This document shows, piece by piece, positions 45,281 through 53,138 of a stretch of DNA of 53,138 nucleotides. Location of the stretch: assembly GCA_018822805.1 (NCBI GenBank), contig JAHJJU010000056.1:1-53138 (forward strand). Direction: 5' to 3'. Positions within the stretch are counted from its first letter, which is position 1. Every line of letters begins with the position of its first letter. Origin of the DNA: a bacterium. GTDB lineage: Bacteria > Campylobacterota > Campylobacteria > Campylobacterales > Sulfurovaceae. The notes under the pieces are model-generated. The model saw nothing but the letters and a program-made list of their open reading frames with translations, searched no databases and was not told the origin of the DNA. The position numbers and the translations under genes were made by a program.

Positions 45281-46108
45281 TTATTTTGAGATAAAGGGTT
45301 GCATCTCTTTGGTTATATTGGCATAGAGTTCTTTAAGCCACGGGTGATTGTCATTTTTTATTTTTACTTTTGTGGTTCTAAAATCAACAGGGGAAAGAAT
45401 GACTTTTATATTTTTAATACCTACTTTTTGGGCTAAAAAATACAACTCTTCAATGGCATCATCTCCAATAGGAACACAGCCAATGGTTTTGTCACTTCCA
45501 TGGATCATGATGTCACTTCCTAAATTGGTGCGTTTTTCCAAACGAGCCATTTTCTTATCAAAATCATTGGGATAATTGACACGCATGGAGAGATGGAATT
45601 TACTGTTGGGATTGAGATAAGATATACCATAAATGCCTTCAGGTATTTGTCGGTCACCCTCTTTAAATTTAGGACCTAATTGACCTGAAAATGCTGTAAA
45701 TTGGTAAGATTCTATGTGTGCTTGTTTCCCGTTTAATTCACCCCAAACCTCTAAAATTTGTTCATTTTTAAGACCAATAAGGGTTAATTGTTTAGGATAA
45801 ATAATAAAGTCACTATCAGCAAGAAGATGTTTAAGTCGTCGATCAGATGAAATTTTTGGAGCTTGAAAAGTTTGGAAAAGGGTAATGTTTGGTGCTTCAG
45901 TACAGTTTTTCTCCATTACAATTGTACCGGTAGCTGAATCAATATGTGTACGGTTACACTCTGTTGGTATACAAGGTTCAATCTCTTTTTCAATAAAACA
46001 TTTTTTATAATAGGGATACCAGAAATTTTTTCCTAAAAAATAAAAAGAAAGTAAGACAACAAAGAGAAGTATTAAAAAAAATATAAAATGAATGAGCAAA
46101 TTTTTCAT
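45281..46108 (-). CDS. YafK-like L,D-transpeptidase-fold protein
   Basis: A 275-residue membrane-anchored protein (helix at about 6-26) with a YkuD-type catalytic motif: His203 and Cys211 in [15 protein letters not shown]. The GCxxI form and [23 protein letters not shown] resemble the YafK/DpaA subgroup (COG3034), which in E. coli cleaves the lipoprotein-peptidoglycan bond, rather than cross-linking transpeptidases. The ATG at 46108 has AAAAGG eight bases upstream; a GTG three codons earlier overlaps that site. Four extra Cys residues in the stalk (about 40-75) may form disulfides. Confidence 0.82.
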   Translation of the reverse strand: MKNLLIHFIFFLILLFVVLLSFYFLGKNFWYPYYKKCFIEKEIEPCIPTECNRTHIDSATGTIVMEKNCTEAPNITLFQTFQAPKISSDRRLKHLLADSDFIIYPKQLTLIGLKNEQILEVWGELNGKQAHIESYQFTAFSGQLGPKFKEGDRQIPEGIYGISYLNPNSKFHLSMRVNYPNDFDKKMARLEKRTNLGSDIMIHGSDKTIGCVPIGDDAIEELYFLAQKVGIKNIKVILSPVDFRTTKVKIKNDNHPWLKELYANITKEMQPFISK

Positions 46109-46182
46109 GAAAAGCACCTTTTAAATAGGTGATATTTTATCATAAAAAGTAAAAAATGAAGAAAAATAAAAAGAGTTTAGGA

Positions 46183-46207
46183 GTAGGGACAAGGCAATGC
46201 CTTGTCC
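46183..46207 (+). repeat. REP-like unit H (GTAG + hairpin)
   Basis: GTAG then GGACAAGGCA-A-TGCCTTGTCC, a perfect 10-bp stem in the gap between glnA and the YafK-like gene. The GGACAA/TTGTCC ends are shared with both arms of pair D. It may double as a terminator for glnA, whose stop is seven bases away. Confidence 0.65.
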
Positions 46208-46213
46208 ACGGGA

Positions 46214-47644
46214 TTAACACGAGTATGTGGTGTAAAATTCAAATCCTGTAGGTCTGGCTTCATCAGGGTGAACTTGAGTTGCAAACATGTATTGTCTGTA
46301 TGTTGTAATAAATTCATCGGTCATAACCGGTCTAAGGAAATCAAAGTCGCCACGAAGACCTTCAAGTGCTTCTCTTAGTGTTCTAGGCATTTGAGGAATG
46401 TTTTTCTCTTTAATCTCATCAAGCGTTAATTCGAAAAGGTCAATGTCCATAGGTCCAACAGGTATATCTTTATTTTTAATACCATCAATACCTGCCAACA
46501 TTAATGCAGAGAAACAAAGGTAAGGACATGAAGTTGAATCCGGGAATCTTGTTTCAATTCTTGTTGCCATTTCACCGGCACCATAAGGAATTCTACAAGC
46601 AGCTGAACGGTTTTGGCTAGAGTAGGTTAAGATACTTGGTGCTTCAAATCCTGGAACCAATCTTTTGTATGAGTTGGTACTTGGGTTGGTAAATGCTGAA
46701 ACTGCACCGGAGTGTTTAAAGATACCACCTAAATAGTTAAGTGCCATGTCAGAAAGATTTGCATATTCACCCTCTTTGTAGAACAAGTTTTTACCATCTT
46801 TCCAGATAGATTGGTGTACGTGCATACCGTTACCATTGTCACCAAATAGTGGTTTTGGCATAAATGTTGCTGATTTCCCATTAAGGTGTGCTACCATTTT
46901 AACAACATATTTGTACTTTTGAACATTATCAGCAGCTTCAATAAGTGTACCAAATTTGATACCGATTTCACCTTGAGCTTGTGCAACTTCGTGGTGACCC
47001 AACATTACGGTAAGACCAACATCTTCCATAACTTGCATCATTTCTGCACGTAAGTCAACCATGGTATCTGTTGGCATTACCGGAAAGTAACCACCTTTGG
47101 TTCCCGGTCGGTGACCCATGTTTCCTACTTCACCATAGGAAGTTGAATAGTTCCATTCACCTTCTTCTGAATCAACTCGGTATCCTGATTGGTTAATCCC
47201 TGACCAAATTTGAACATTTTCAAAAATAAAGAATTCATTTTCAGGACCAAAGAACGCTGTATCACCAATACCTTCTGATTCCATATAAGCAAGTGTTTTT
47301 TTAGCAATACTTCTAGGACATCTCTCATAAAGGTCATTTTTATAAATATCATAAACATCACAAATAACAATAACTGTTGAATCAGCAGTAAAAGGGTCAA
47401 GGAATGCTGTTGGAACATCAGGCTTAAGTAGCATATCTGATTTTTGAATTGGTTGCCAGTTCTCGATTGAAGAACCATCAAATGGAAGACCGGCTTCTAA
47501 CATGCTTGCTTCAACAGCACTCATTCTATATGAGATATGATGCCATGTTCCTTTAATGTCTGTAAATCTAAAATCTACAAATTCTACTTCGTTATCTTCA
47601 CAGAATTTAAAAAATTCATCTACATTGTTTACAAATTTACCCAT
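46214..47644 (-). CDS. glnA: Glutamine synthetase type I
   Basis: A 476-residue dodecameric enzyme making glutamine from glutamate, ammonia and [20 protein letters not shown] is the active-site loop, [11 protein letters not shown] carries metal ligands, and [19 protein letters not shown] and [32 protein letters not shown] bind nucleotide and metal. At the adenylylation site (E. coli Tyr397, context NLYDLP) this protein has Phe404 in DLFELT, so it should not be controlled by GlnE. Helicobacter pylori GlnA is reported to share this trait. It is monocistronic with GGAGAGAC before the ATG. Confidence 0.96.
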   Translation of the reverse strand: MGKFVNNVDEFFKFCEDNEVEFVDFRFTDIKGTWHHISYRMSAVEASMLEAGLPFDGSSIENWQPIQKSDMLLKPDVPTAFLDPFTADSTVIVICDVYDIYKNDLYERCPRSIAKKTLAYMESEGIGDTAFFGPENEFFIFENVQIWSGINQSGYRVDSEEGEWNYSTSYGEVGNMGHRPGTKGGYFPVMPTDTMVDLRAEMMQVMEDVGLTVMLGHHEVAQAQGEIGIKFGTLIEAADNVQKYKYVVKMVAHLNGKSATFMPKPLFGDNGNGMHVHQSIWKDGKNLFYKEGEYANLSDMALNYLGGIFKHSGAVSAFTNPSTNSYKRLVPGFEAPSILTYSSQNRSAACRIPYGAGEMATRIETRFPDSTSCPYLCFSALMLAGIDGIKNKDIPVGPMDIDLFELTLDEIKEKNIPQMPRTLREALEGLRGDFDFLRPVMTDEFITTYRQYMFATQVHPDEARPTGFEFYTTYSC

Positions 47645-47714
47645 TTGTCTCTCCTAAAGTTTTAAGTTCCGTACATTCTATCGCAACTTTTTTAAAATGT
47701 ATAGATACTTTTGA

Positions 47715-48494
47715 TTAAAATTTAATCAATTGTTTTTCACGCTGCTCAAAAGTTACAGCTTGTGTATAACCAATGCTTTTAGCCAATTGTATAACTTCAT
47801 CATACTTAAAGCCTATTTGTTCAATATCATGTGCATCTGAAGAAAAAGTAATGGGAATATCAAGTTCATAGGCCATCTCTAAAAGTTCAGGAGAGGGATA
47901 AATTTCTTGTATGGGTTTACGAAGACCGGCAGCATTAAGTTCTAATACCATTCCTGATTTTTTTATTGCTTTTAGAGCATTGTTAGCGATAAGGCGTATA
48001 TCTTTTGTAGGCATAAATTTAAAGACCTTGATTAAATCTAGGTGTCCAACAATATCAAAATACCTTGTTTTTGCCATGGCTTCTATGGCATCAAAATAAC
48101 TTTGCCATATTTCATCAATATTTCGCTCTTCATAGCCACCTATAAATTCAGGATTGTCAAATCCCCATTTATCAATAAAGTGAACTGAACCAATCATGTA
48201 ATCAACATCTGCATTGATAACACGTTCATCCATGTACCCTTTTAGATAGTCTACTTCATATCCAAGAAGAATTTTAATATCTTTTTTATATTTTTCTTTG
48301 GCTTGAAGCACATCTTGGACATAGTTGTGCATCTCTTCAAAACTAAGACGGTAGTGCTTGTCGAAATTCATAGGAGCATGTTCAGAAAATCCATAAATAT
48401 CTATATCCAATTCTATGGCACGTTGGATATATTCATCCATTGTACCAACAGCATGGTTACATCGTGTGGTGTGGTTGTGTAAATCTATTCTCAT
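47715..48494 (-). CDS. hisK: PHP-domain histidinol-phosphatase
   Basis: A 259-residue PHP-family phosphoesterase, probably the penultimate step of histidine synthesis. Metal ligands are in IDLHNHTTRCNHA, GFSEHAP, LLGYEVDYL, GSVHF, IVGHLDLIK and the ending TFSSDAHD. I choose the ATG at 48494 (MRIDLHNH, the family start) over 48503. A TGC-TAAAAT promoter sits at 48502-48510 on the minus strand, so the transcript may begin at or next to this ATG (leaderless). Confidence 0.88.
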   Translation of the reverse strand: MRIDLHNHTTRCNHAVGTMDEYIQRAIELDIDIYGFSEHAPMNFDKHYRLSFEEMHNYVQDVLQAKEKYKKDIKILLGYEVDYLKGYMDERVINADVDYMIGSVHFIDKWGFDNPEFIGGYEERNIDEIWQSYFDAIEAMAKTRYFDIVGHLDLIKVFKFMPTKDIRLIANNALKAIKKSGMVLELNAAGLRKPIQEIYPSPELLEMAYELDIPITFSSDAHDIEQIGFKYDEVIQLAKSIGYTQAVTFEQREKQLIKF

Positions 48495-48548
48495 ACTTAA
48501 CATTTTAGCATAAAAGCCATATTTTATTTAGAGTCAATGATTTTCTTA

Positions 48549-48557
48549 TGTTATAAT
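48549..48557 (+). promoter_or_regulatory. Extended -10 promoter of the coiled-coil gene
   Basis: TGT followed by a perfect TATAAT, 32 bases before the ATG at 48589. Confidence 0.55.
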
Positions 48558-48588
48558 CTTTCTAATTCAAACATGAAAAGGAAATAAC

Positions 48589-49074
48589 ATGAGCATCGAA
48601 TTTAATGCACAAACTATTTTATTGATTATTATTGGTGTCGCCATCGGTTGGGTACTAAGTTACATCAAGTCAATGTTAACCATTAGAAAACATAAAAAAG
48701 AATTAAAAAATTATCAAGAGCATTTAGAGCGACAAATGAAGATTACTGATGTTGGTAATAAAACATTGATGTCAGATATAGAAACATTAAAAAAAGAGAA
48801 TGAAAATTTACGTATCTCTGTTAAAACATTGGGACAAAAGCCAGGGCGTGCTGAACTTAGACAGTTTAATATTTATGATAATGCATTAAGAAAAATGATG
48901 CTTCAAGCTCCGGGGTTCTCTTCGGCGTGGGAGAGTGCTTTACAAGATTCGGAACGTGAGTATGAAAAAAGTGAGGCTGGTTTTAAAAATATTATAGGAA
49001 AAGTATTTGGTTCATCAAGTAGTGGTGTAAACTCAGATGATTCAACAACACATCAGATTGAGCATAAAAATTAG
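48589..49074 (+). CDS. Membrane-anchored coiled-coil protein
   Basis: A 161-residue protein: one membrane helix (TILLIIIGVAIGWVLSYI, about 9-26), then a long charged helix likely to form a coiled coil (about 35-85, KHKKELKNYQEHLERQ...), and a C-terminal domain with ALRKMMLQAPGFSSAWESALQDSE followed by a disordered Ser-rich tail. The APGFxxxWExAL segment suggests a conserved interaction motif, but I do not recognise the family. AAAAGGAAA precedes the ATG. It is monocistronic. Confidence 0.65.
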   Translation: MSIEFNAQTILLIIIGVAIGWVLSYIKSMLTIRKHKKELKNYQEHLERQMKITDVGNKTLMSDIETLKKENENLRISVKTLGQKPGRAELRQFNIYDNALRKMMLQAPGFSSAWESALQDSEREYEKSEAGFKNIIGKVFGSSSSGVNSDDSTTHQIEHKN

Positions 49075-49098
49075 GGATTGATTAAAATCAACCCCTAA
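49071..49098 (-). terminator. Terminator of the Bax-like gene
   Basis: TTAGGG-x-TTGATT pairs with AATCAA-x-CCCTAA. On the minus strand it is followed by TTTTT, so it ends the gene at 49111. It overlaps the stop codon of the convergent plus-strand gene. Confidence 0.55.
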
Positions 49099-49110
49099 AA
49101 AGCATATAAA

Positions 49111-50037
49111 TTAAATAATATACTGCTCAGAAATTTCAAACTCATCAAATTTTCTAAGTTTATTCTGTACGATAAACTTTTTTAGTTTGTTGGTATATTG
49201 TTCTCTTAGCTCACAGTAGTTTACCAAGTATTGAACCAATTGAAGAGGATCATCGGTAATTTTTCTCTGTTTTCTAAAGTTTTTATAAGCACCTCTACCA
49301 ATTACTACAAAGTAATCATCAATGGCATCACTTAATGTAGCATACTTCTTAACATAAATGGATTTACCGTTTCTGTTGCCGTTTGCTTTGATTCTTGGTT
49401 CATTTTTATTGTAGGACCACATACCAAAAATGTTATTACCTTTTTTAAAAAATCTTGATTCACCCCATGCAGATTCAATAGCTGCTTGAGCTAAAATGAT
49501 ACTTACCGGGTGTGTTCTTAAACGGCTAGCAAGTTGTTTGTTGTCTGTCGTTTTATAGGTTTCATAAAGATTCTCTAAAAATTCTTTATCTTCTTGAGGT
49601 AACTCTTCGGCCGGAGTAGACATTAAAGAGAGAACTCTTTCACGTTTTAATCGCAGATTCTCTTTAGAAATTAAAATAGCAGGAAGAATCATATGAAAAA
49701 ATTTCTGTTTCTTCTCAGATACTTGTAGTTTGTTAAGGGAGATGGTATTGGTGTAGTTGATAGGTTCGATTTTTGTGGTTTTAAAGATTTTAATGTCGTT
49801 TGCAGTTCGGAGTTTCTTGTTAACAACCGTAAGTTTTTCATTACTTATTGTTTCTGAAGTAGTTAAATTACTCTTGGGACTCTTTTGTGTCCTGGGTTCT
49901 TCATGTTTAGAAGTTGTAGACGCTTCTGTTTTAACATTGTAATTTTTCACACCTTGTGAAACTGTATTGAGGTATGCATTGTCAAATGCTAATACAGTTA
50001 ATGTTAAGAGTAAAAGTGCTGTAAAATGTTTTATCAT
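49111..50037 (-). CDS. Bax-like glucosaminidase
   Basis: A 308-residue exported protein with a signal peptide (MIKHFTALLLLTLTVLAFD), a low-complexity Thr/Ser/Lys-rich linker (about 30-110) and a C-terminal glucosaminidase domain (about 165-300). The domain shows ILAQAAIESAWGESRFFKKGNNIFGMWSYN with the catalytic Glu, then SIYVKKYATLSDAIDDYF. It matches the Bax/FlgJ-type family that cleaves the glycan backbone. It is the fourth cell-wall hydrolase in this window. Confidence 0.85.
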   Translation of the reverse strand: MIKHFTALLLLTLTVLAFDNAYLNTVSQGVKNYNVKTEASTTSKHEEPRTQKSPKSNLTTSETISNEKLTVVNKKLRTANDIKIFKTTKIEPINYTNTISLNKLQVSEKKQKFFHMILPAILISKENLRLKRERVLSLMSTPAEELPQEDKEFLENLYETYKTTDNKQLASRLRTHPVSIILAQAAIESAWGESRFFKKGNNIFGMWSYNKNEPRIKANGNRNGKSIYVKKYATLSDAIDDYFVVIGRGAYKNFRKQRKITDDPLQLVQYLVNYCELREQYTNKLKKFIVQNKLRKFDEFEISEQYII

Positions 50038-50527
50038 GTTCGTTGTTTCCTTCTTGAAAAAAAGTTGGGAATTGTAGCTTAATAGACTTAATATAAAATT
50101 AAAATTAAAGTTATATTAAAATATTGTTCTTTAGAGATGCCCATTATATAGCCATTAGGTAACAGTTGAAAAATTTTGTAAAATTTTTTGTAAAAATTGT
50201 AATTTATTTCATTTTAGATATTTTTAAAGGTAAAAATAGATCTAAAATCGTTCAGAAAATTTTTGAAAAAATTTCAATCTTTATAATATAAATACTTACA
50301 TTATATATAAGGGTAATTTCCACAATTAATTCACGATTATAAAGTGAAAGTAGCGTAAATTATTTCTATGAAATAATTTTTGTGAAAAAAAAAACATTTT
50401 TAAAAAAAATAGTGTTGAAAAATTGCTGTTTTTAATAATAAAAAGATGAAAGTGGAGGAAGTGAGAAGTATATTTATATTTTTTTGCTATACTTATGAGC
50501 ATAAATTTAAACAATTAGGAGAGTGTC
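50038..50527. other. 490-base AT-rich non-coding region
   Basis: No gene is visible. It is extremely AT-rich, with repeated A- and T-tracts (TTTTGTAAAA occurs twice near 50180) that could bend DNA. It has one perfect 10-bp hairpin (AAATTATTTC-TAT-GAAATAATTT, 50357-50379) and the acpP promoter at its right end. It lacks clustered DnaA-box-like sequences, so I do not call an origin. Confidence 0.45.
50485..50493 (+). promoter_or_regulatory. Extended -10 promoter of acpP
   Basis: TGC-TATACT, 35 bases before the acpP ATG, preceded by a run of T that is typical of strong promoters in this phylum. Confidence 0.55.
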
Positions 50528-50761
50528 ATGGCACTATTTGATGATGTAAAAGAAGTTGTTGTTGAGCAACTAAACGTAAACCCGGATGAGGTTAAAGAAG
50601 AGTCTAAGTTTGTAGAAGATCTTGGTGCTGATAGCCTTGATGTTGTTGAACTCGTAATGGCACTTGAAGAGAAATTTGATATTGAAATTCCTGATGAAGA
50701 TGCTGAAAAAATTGCAAATGTTTCAGATGCAATTAAATTCATTGAGAATATTCAAGCATAA
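50528..50761 (+). CDS. acpP: Acyl carrier protein
   Basis: A 77-residue acidic carrier for fatty-acid synthesis. Ser36 in [17 protein letters not shown] is the phosphopantetheine attachment site. [14 protein letters not shown]-type helix 3 follows. AGGAGAG precedes the ATG. It is followed by fabF and accA in the same direction, an order also found in Campylobacter. A GTAG hairpin starts two bases after its stop and may reduce read-through, favouring high acpP relative to fabF. Confidence 0.97.
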   Translation: MALFDDVKEVVVEQLNVNPDEVKEESKFVEDLGADSLDVVELVMALEEKFDIEIPDEDAEKIANVSDAIKFIENIQA

Positions 50762-50763
50762 TC

Positions 50764-50789
50764 GTAGGGGTAGACCGATGTGTCTACCC
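50764..50789 (+). repeat. REP-like unit G (GTAG + hairpin)
   Basis: GTAG then GGGTAGAC, a six-base loop and GTCTACCC, between acpP and fabF. Its GGGTAG/CTACCC ends resemble the outer stem of unit F. Confidence 0.6.
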
Positions 50790-50865
50790 TAAATTTTTAT
50801 AAAATATATTTGAATCCATTTTTTAATGGTTTGATATATATCTTAAAAAGAGCATAGGAGATAGA

Positions 50866-52083
50866 GTGAAAAGAGTAGTAATTACTGGCTTAGGAATGAT
50901 TAACAGTGTAGGGCATGATAAAGAGAGTTCATTTTCTGCTATTTTAAATGGTGAGTGTGGAATAAAAGAGATTGAACTTTTCGATGCTGAAAAATTTTCT
51001 GTAAGAATTGCAGGTGAAGTTGTTGGTTTTGATGCAAGTACAGTAATGGATGCTAAAGAGGTGAAAAAAGCAGATAGATTTATTCATCTGGGTATAAAAG
51101 CTACATTAGAAGCTATGGAAGATGCAAATTTTGACGATGACATTGATAAAGAGCGTTTTGGTATCTCTTCAGCATCAGGAATCGGTGGCTTACCGAATAT
51201 TGAAAAAAATTCAATTATTTGTGAGAACAAAGGACCTAAAAGAATCTCTCCTTTCTTTATCCCTTCATCATTGGTGAATATGTTGGGTGGATTTATCTCT
51301 ATTGAACATGGACTTAAAGGACCAAATTTATCATGTGTAACAGCTTGTGCAGCAGGTACACATGCCATTGCTGAAGCAACAAAAACAATTATGCTTGATG
51401 GTGCAGATAGAATGTTGGTTGTTGGTGCAGAGTCGGCAATATGTGGTGCAGGTATTGGTGGTTTCGCTTCAATGAAAGCATTGAGTACCAATAATGAAAA
51501 TCCAAAAGAGGCATCAAGACCATTTGATGCAGATAGAAATGGATTTGTTATGGGTGAAGGTGCAGCTGCATTAATTCTTGAAGAGTATGATATGGCTGTT
51601 GCTCGTGGTGCTAAGATTTATGGTGAAGTTATCGGATTTGGAGAGAGTGGTGATGCAAATCATATTACAACACCGGTTGTTGATGGTCCACTACGTGCTA
51701 TGAAAGCTGCCATGAGAATGGCCGGTAATATCAAAGTAGATTATGTAAATGCACACGGTACCTCAACACCGGCAAATGATAAAAATGAAACAGCAGCTGT
51801 AAAAGAGCTATTTGGAGGGGCTGAAAATTGTCCACCAATGAGTTCAATCAAGGGACAAATAGGTCACTGCCTTGGGGCTGCCGGGGCTATTGAAGCTGTT
51901 GTTTCGCTGATGGCAATGCGTGATGGAAAATTACCACCAACAATTAACTACACAACTCCGGATGAAAATTGTGATTTAGACTATGTTCCAAATGAGGCAA
52001 GAGATGCAGAGATTAATGTAGTTATGAGTAATTCGTTTGGTTTTGGTGGAACTAACGGAGTTGTTATCTTTAAAAAAATATAA
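50866..52083 (+). CDS. fabF: Beta-ketoacyl-ACP synthase II
   Basis: A 405-residue condensing enzyme that elongates acyl-ACP with malonyl-ACP. The catalytic Cys is in SCVTACAAGTHAI (about residue 162). The two His residues are in NAHGTSTPANDKNE and IKGQIGHCLGAAGAIE. The protein starts with GTG at 50866, six bases after AGGAG, giving MKRVVITGLGMI as in the family. It lies 104 bases after acpP and nine bases before accA. Confidence 0.96.
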   Translation: MKRVVITGLGMINSVGHDKESSFSAILNGECGIKEIELFDAEKFSVRIAGEVVGFDASTVMDAKEVKKADRFIHLGIKATLEAMEDANFDDDIDKERFGISSASGIGGLPNIEKNSIICENKGPKRISPFFIPSSLVNMLGGFISIEHGLKGPNLSCVTACAAGTHAIAEATKTIMLDGADRMLVVGAESAICGAGIGGFASMKALSTNNENPKEASRPFDADRNGFVMGEGAAALILEEYDMAVARGAKIYGEVIGFGESGDANHITTPVVDGPLRAMKAAMRMAGNIKVDYVNAHGTSTPANDKNETAAVKELFGGAENCPPMSSIKGQIGHCLGAAGAIEAVVSLMAMRDGKLPPTINYTTPDENCDLDYVPNEARDAEINVVMSNSFGFGGTNGVVIFKKI

Positions 52084-52092
52084 GGATGTTGC

Positions 52093-53031
52093 ATGGCAAC
52101 TTATTTAGAATTTGAAAAGAAAATAGAGCAGATTCAGCAAGATATTGATTCTGCTCGTGCAAAAAGTGATGAATATGCTTTGGAGTCTTTTGAAAAAGAT
52201 TTGGAAAAAGAAGTTACAAAAACAATGAAATCACTTAGTGATTATCAAAAGCTTCAGTTAGCAAGACATCCCGATCGTCCTTACGCTTTAGATTATATTC
52301 GTTTGATAATGGATGATGCTTATGAGATTCATGGTGATAGAGCATTCCGTGATGATCCGGCTATCTTGTGTTATATGGGGTACATTGATGGTCAAAAGAC
52401 CATGGTGATTGGTGAACAAAAAGGTCGTGGAACCAAGCATAAACTTAAAAGAAATTTTGGTATGCCAAACCCGGAAGGATATCGAAAAGCATTAAGGGCT
52501 GTAAAGTTGGCTGAAAAGTTCAATATTCCTGTTTTAATGCTTATAGACACTCCAGGTGCCTACCCGGGTTTGGGTGCTGAAGAACGTGGGCAGAGTGAAG
52601 CGATTGCGAAAAACCTTTTTGAATTTACCAATGTTAAAGTACCAATGATCTCCATAGTTATTGGTGAAGGTGGTTCAGGAGGCGCACTAGCAATTGGTGT
52701 TGCTGACAAGTTAGCAATGATGCGTTATTCTGTATTTGCTGTTATTTCACCTGAGGGTTGTGCTGCTATTTTATGGAATGATCCGTCAAAAGTAGAACAA
52801 GCTGCAAAAGCATTAAAAATCACTCCTGACGATTTACATGCACATGGTTTGGTTGATGATATTTTAGATGAACCATTAATTGGTGCACACCGAGATAAAC
52901 AAGTAGCAGCAGGGGTAGTTAAAGCATACTTTTTAGAAAATATACGCTCTCTAAAAGAGCTAACAACCGAAGAGATGCTTCAAAAACGTTATGAACGTTT
53001 AACTTCAGTAGGTGCTTTTACAGAAGAGTAA
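52093..53031 (+). CDS. accA: Acetyl-CoA carboxylase carboxyltransferase subunit alpha
   Basis: The 312-residue subunit that with AccD moves the carboxyl group from biotin to acetyl-CoA, making malonyl-CoA. The N-terminal helical part (1-about 60) leads to [14 protein letters not shown] and the crotonase-fold core with [36 protein letters not shown] and [10 protein letters not shown]. The length is typical (about 312-320). AAGGATG precedes the ATG. It ends 107 bases before the window edge; that last stretch is AT-rich and holds no visible gene. Confidence 0.96.
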   Translation: MATYLEFEKKIEQIQQDIDSARAKSDEYALESFEKDLEKEVTKTMKSLSDYQKLQLARHPDRPYALDYIRLIMDDAYEIHGDRAFRDDPAILCYMGYIDGQKTMVIGEQKGRGTKHKLKRNFGMPNPEGYRKALRAVKLAEKFNIPVLMLIDTPGAYPGLGAEERGQSEAIAKNLFEFTNVKVPMISIVIGEGGSGGALAIGVADKLAMMRYSVFAVISPEGCAAILWNDPSKVEQAAKALKITPDDLHAHGLVDDILDEPLIGAHRDKQVAAGVVKAYFLENIRSLKELTTEEMLQKRYERLTSVGAFTEE

Positions 53032-53138
53032 ACACTCTTCTGTAGCAACCATCTTTTTTCTTTTTCCTCTTTTTTAAATCTACACGTTTCAATAAATTTA
53101 TTTTAATATATAGAGTACTTTTATTTATATTAATTTTA

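Noticed and set aside
50357-50379. 10-bp hairpin and A/T tracts considered as an origin or terminator
   Set aside because: No repeated DnaA boxes and no origin-linked genes are near, and no T-tract follows the stem in the direction needed for the minus-strand gene. Left as part of the non-coding region.

Overview
This 53.1-kb window is a stretch of ordinary chromosome from an AT-rich Gram-negative bacterium. The protein families and gene order point to the Campylobacterota (Epsilonproteobacteria), probably a free-living relative of Sulfurovum or Sulfurimonas. Signs of this are dapB-purF, alaS-maf-pbp1A and acpP-fabF-accA neighbourhoods like those of Campylobacter/Helicobacter, a DUF507 gene fused by overlap to carA, a glutamine synthetase without the adenylylation tyrosine, a separate HisZ subunit, and extended -10 promoters (TGnTATAAT) without strong -35 boxes. 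The genus cannot be fixed from sequence reading alone. I see no tRNA, rRNA, CRISPR array, insertion-sequence transposase, prophage or integrase.

Layout. 0.1-8.0 kb: a small membrane-anchored hypothetical, then a tight plus-strand run (class-V aminotransferase, hisZ, purA, DUF507, carA), then glnS with a YqeY/GatB-tail fusion. 8.1-12.6 kb: NlpC/P60 peptidase, a small gene with an apparently non-canonical start, an MltB-type transglycosylase, a lipoprotein and purT. 12.8-15.6 kb: two small proteins, a two-component system and rpsU. 15.7-20.6 kb: nnrD/E, purN, a lipoprotein, a YdjM-like membrane protein and a frameshifted selO. 20.6-27.1 kb: rsuA, an ArsC/Spx-like gene, sbcD-sbcC, and queF with a small QueF-like partner. 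27.2-33.8 kb: dapB-purF, an SH3/NlpC peptidase, hisIE, an HflK/prohibitin-like gene and ilvE. 34-38.8 kb: an AsmA-like protein, a small cytochrome c, an aldehyde dehydrogenase, DUF523, a small hypothetical and a Bcp peroxiredoxin. 38.9-50 kb: pbp1A, a BioF-like gene, maf, alaS, an L,D-transpeptidase-fold (YafK-like) gene, glnA, a PHP histidinol phosphatase, a coiled-coil membrane protein and a Bax-like glucosaminidase. 50.5-53 kb: acpP-fabF-accA.

Functionally the window mixes purine synthesis (purA, purN, purT, purF), histidine synthesis (hisZ, hisIE, PHP phosphatase), glutamine-using enzymes (glnA, glnS, carA, purF), cell-wall remodelling (two NlpC/P60, MltB, Bax, YafK-like, PBP1A), DNA end processing (SbcCD) and fatty-acid synthesis.

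The most striking non-genic signal is a dispersed family of short palindromes. Each starts with the tetranucleotide GTAG followed by a hairpin. They occur singly or as inverted pairs, almost always just after stop codons, and three times they supply the stop codon itself. This is the architecture of REP/BIME elements mobilised by RAYT (TnpA-REP) transposases. Eight loci (11 units, about five core sequences) lie in this window, with no RAYT gene in sight. Other points worth attention are the small gene at 9.0-9.4 kb, which has a promoter, a ribosome-binding site and a good reading frame but no standard start codon; a one-base T-tract deletion that splits selO; and a QueF-fold companion gene lacking the catalytic residues of QueF.
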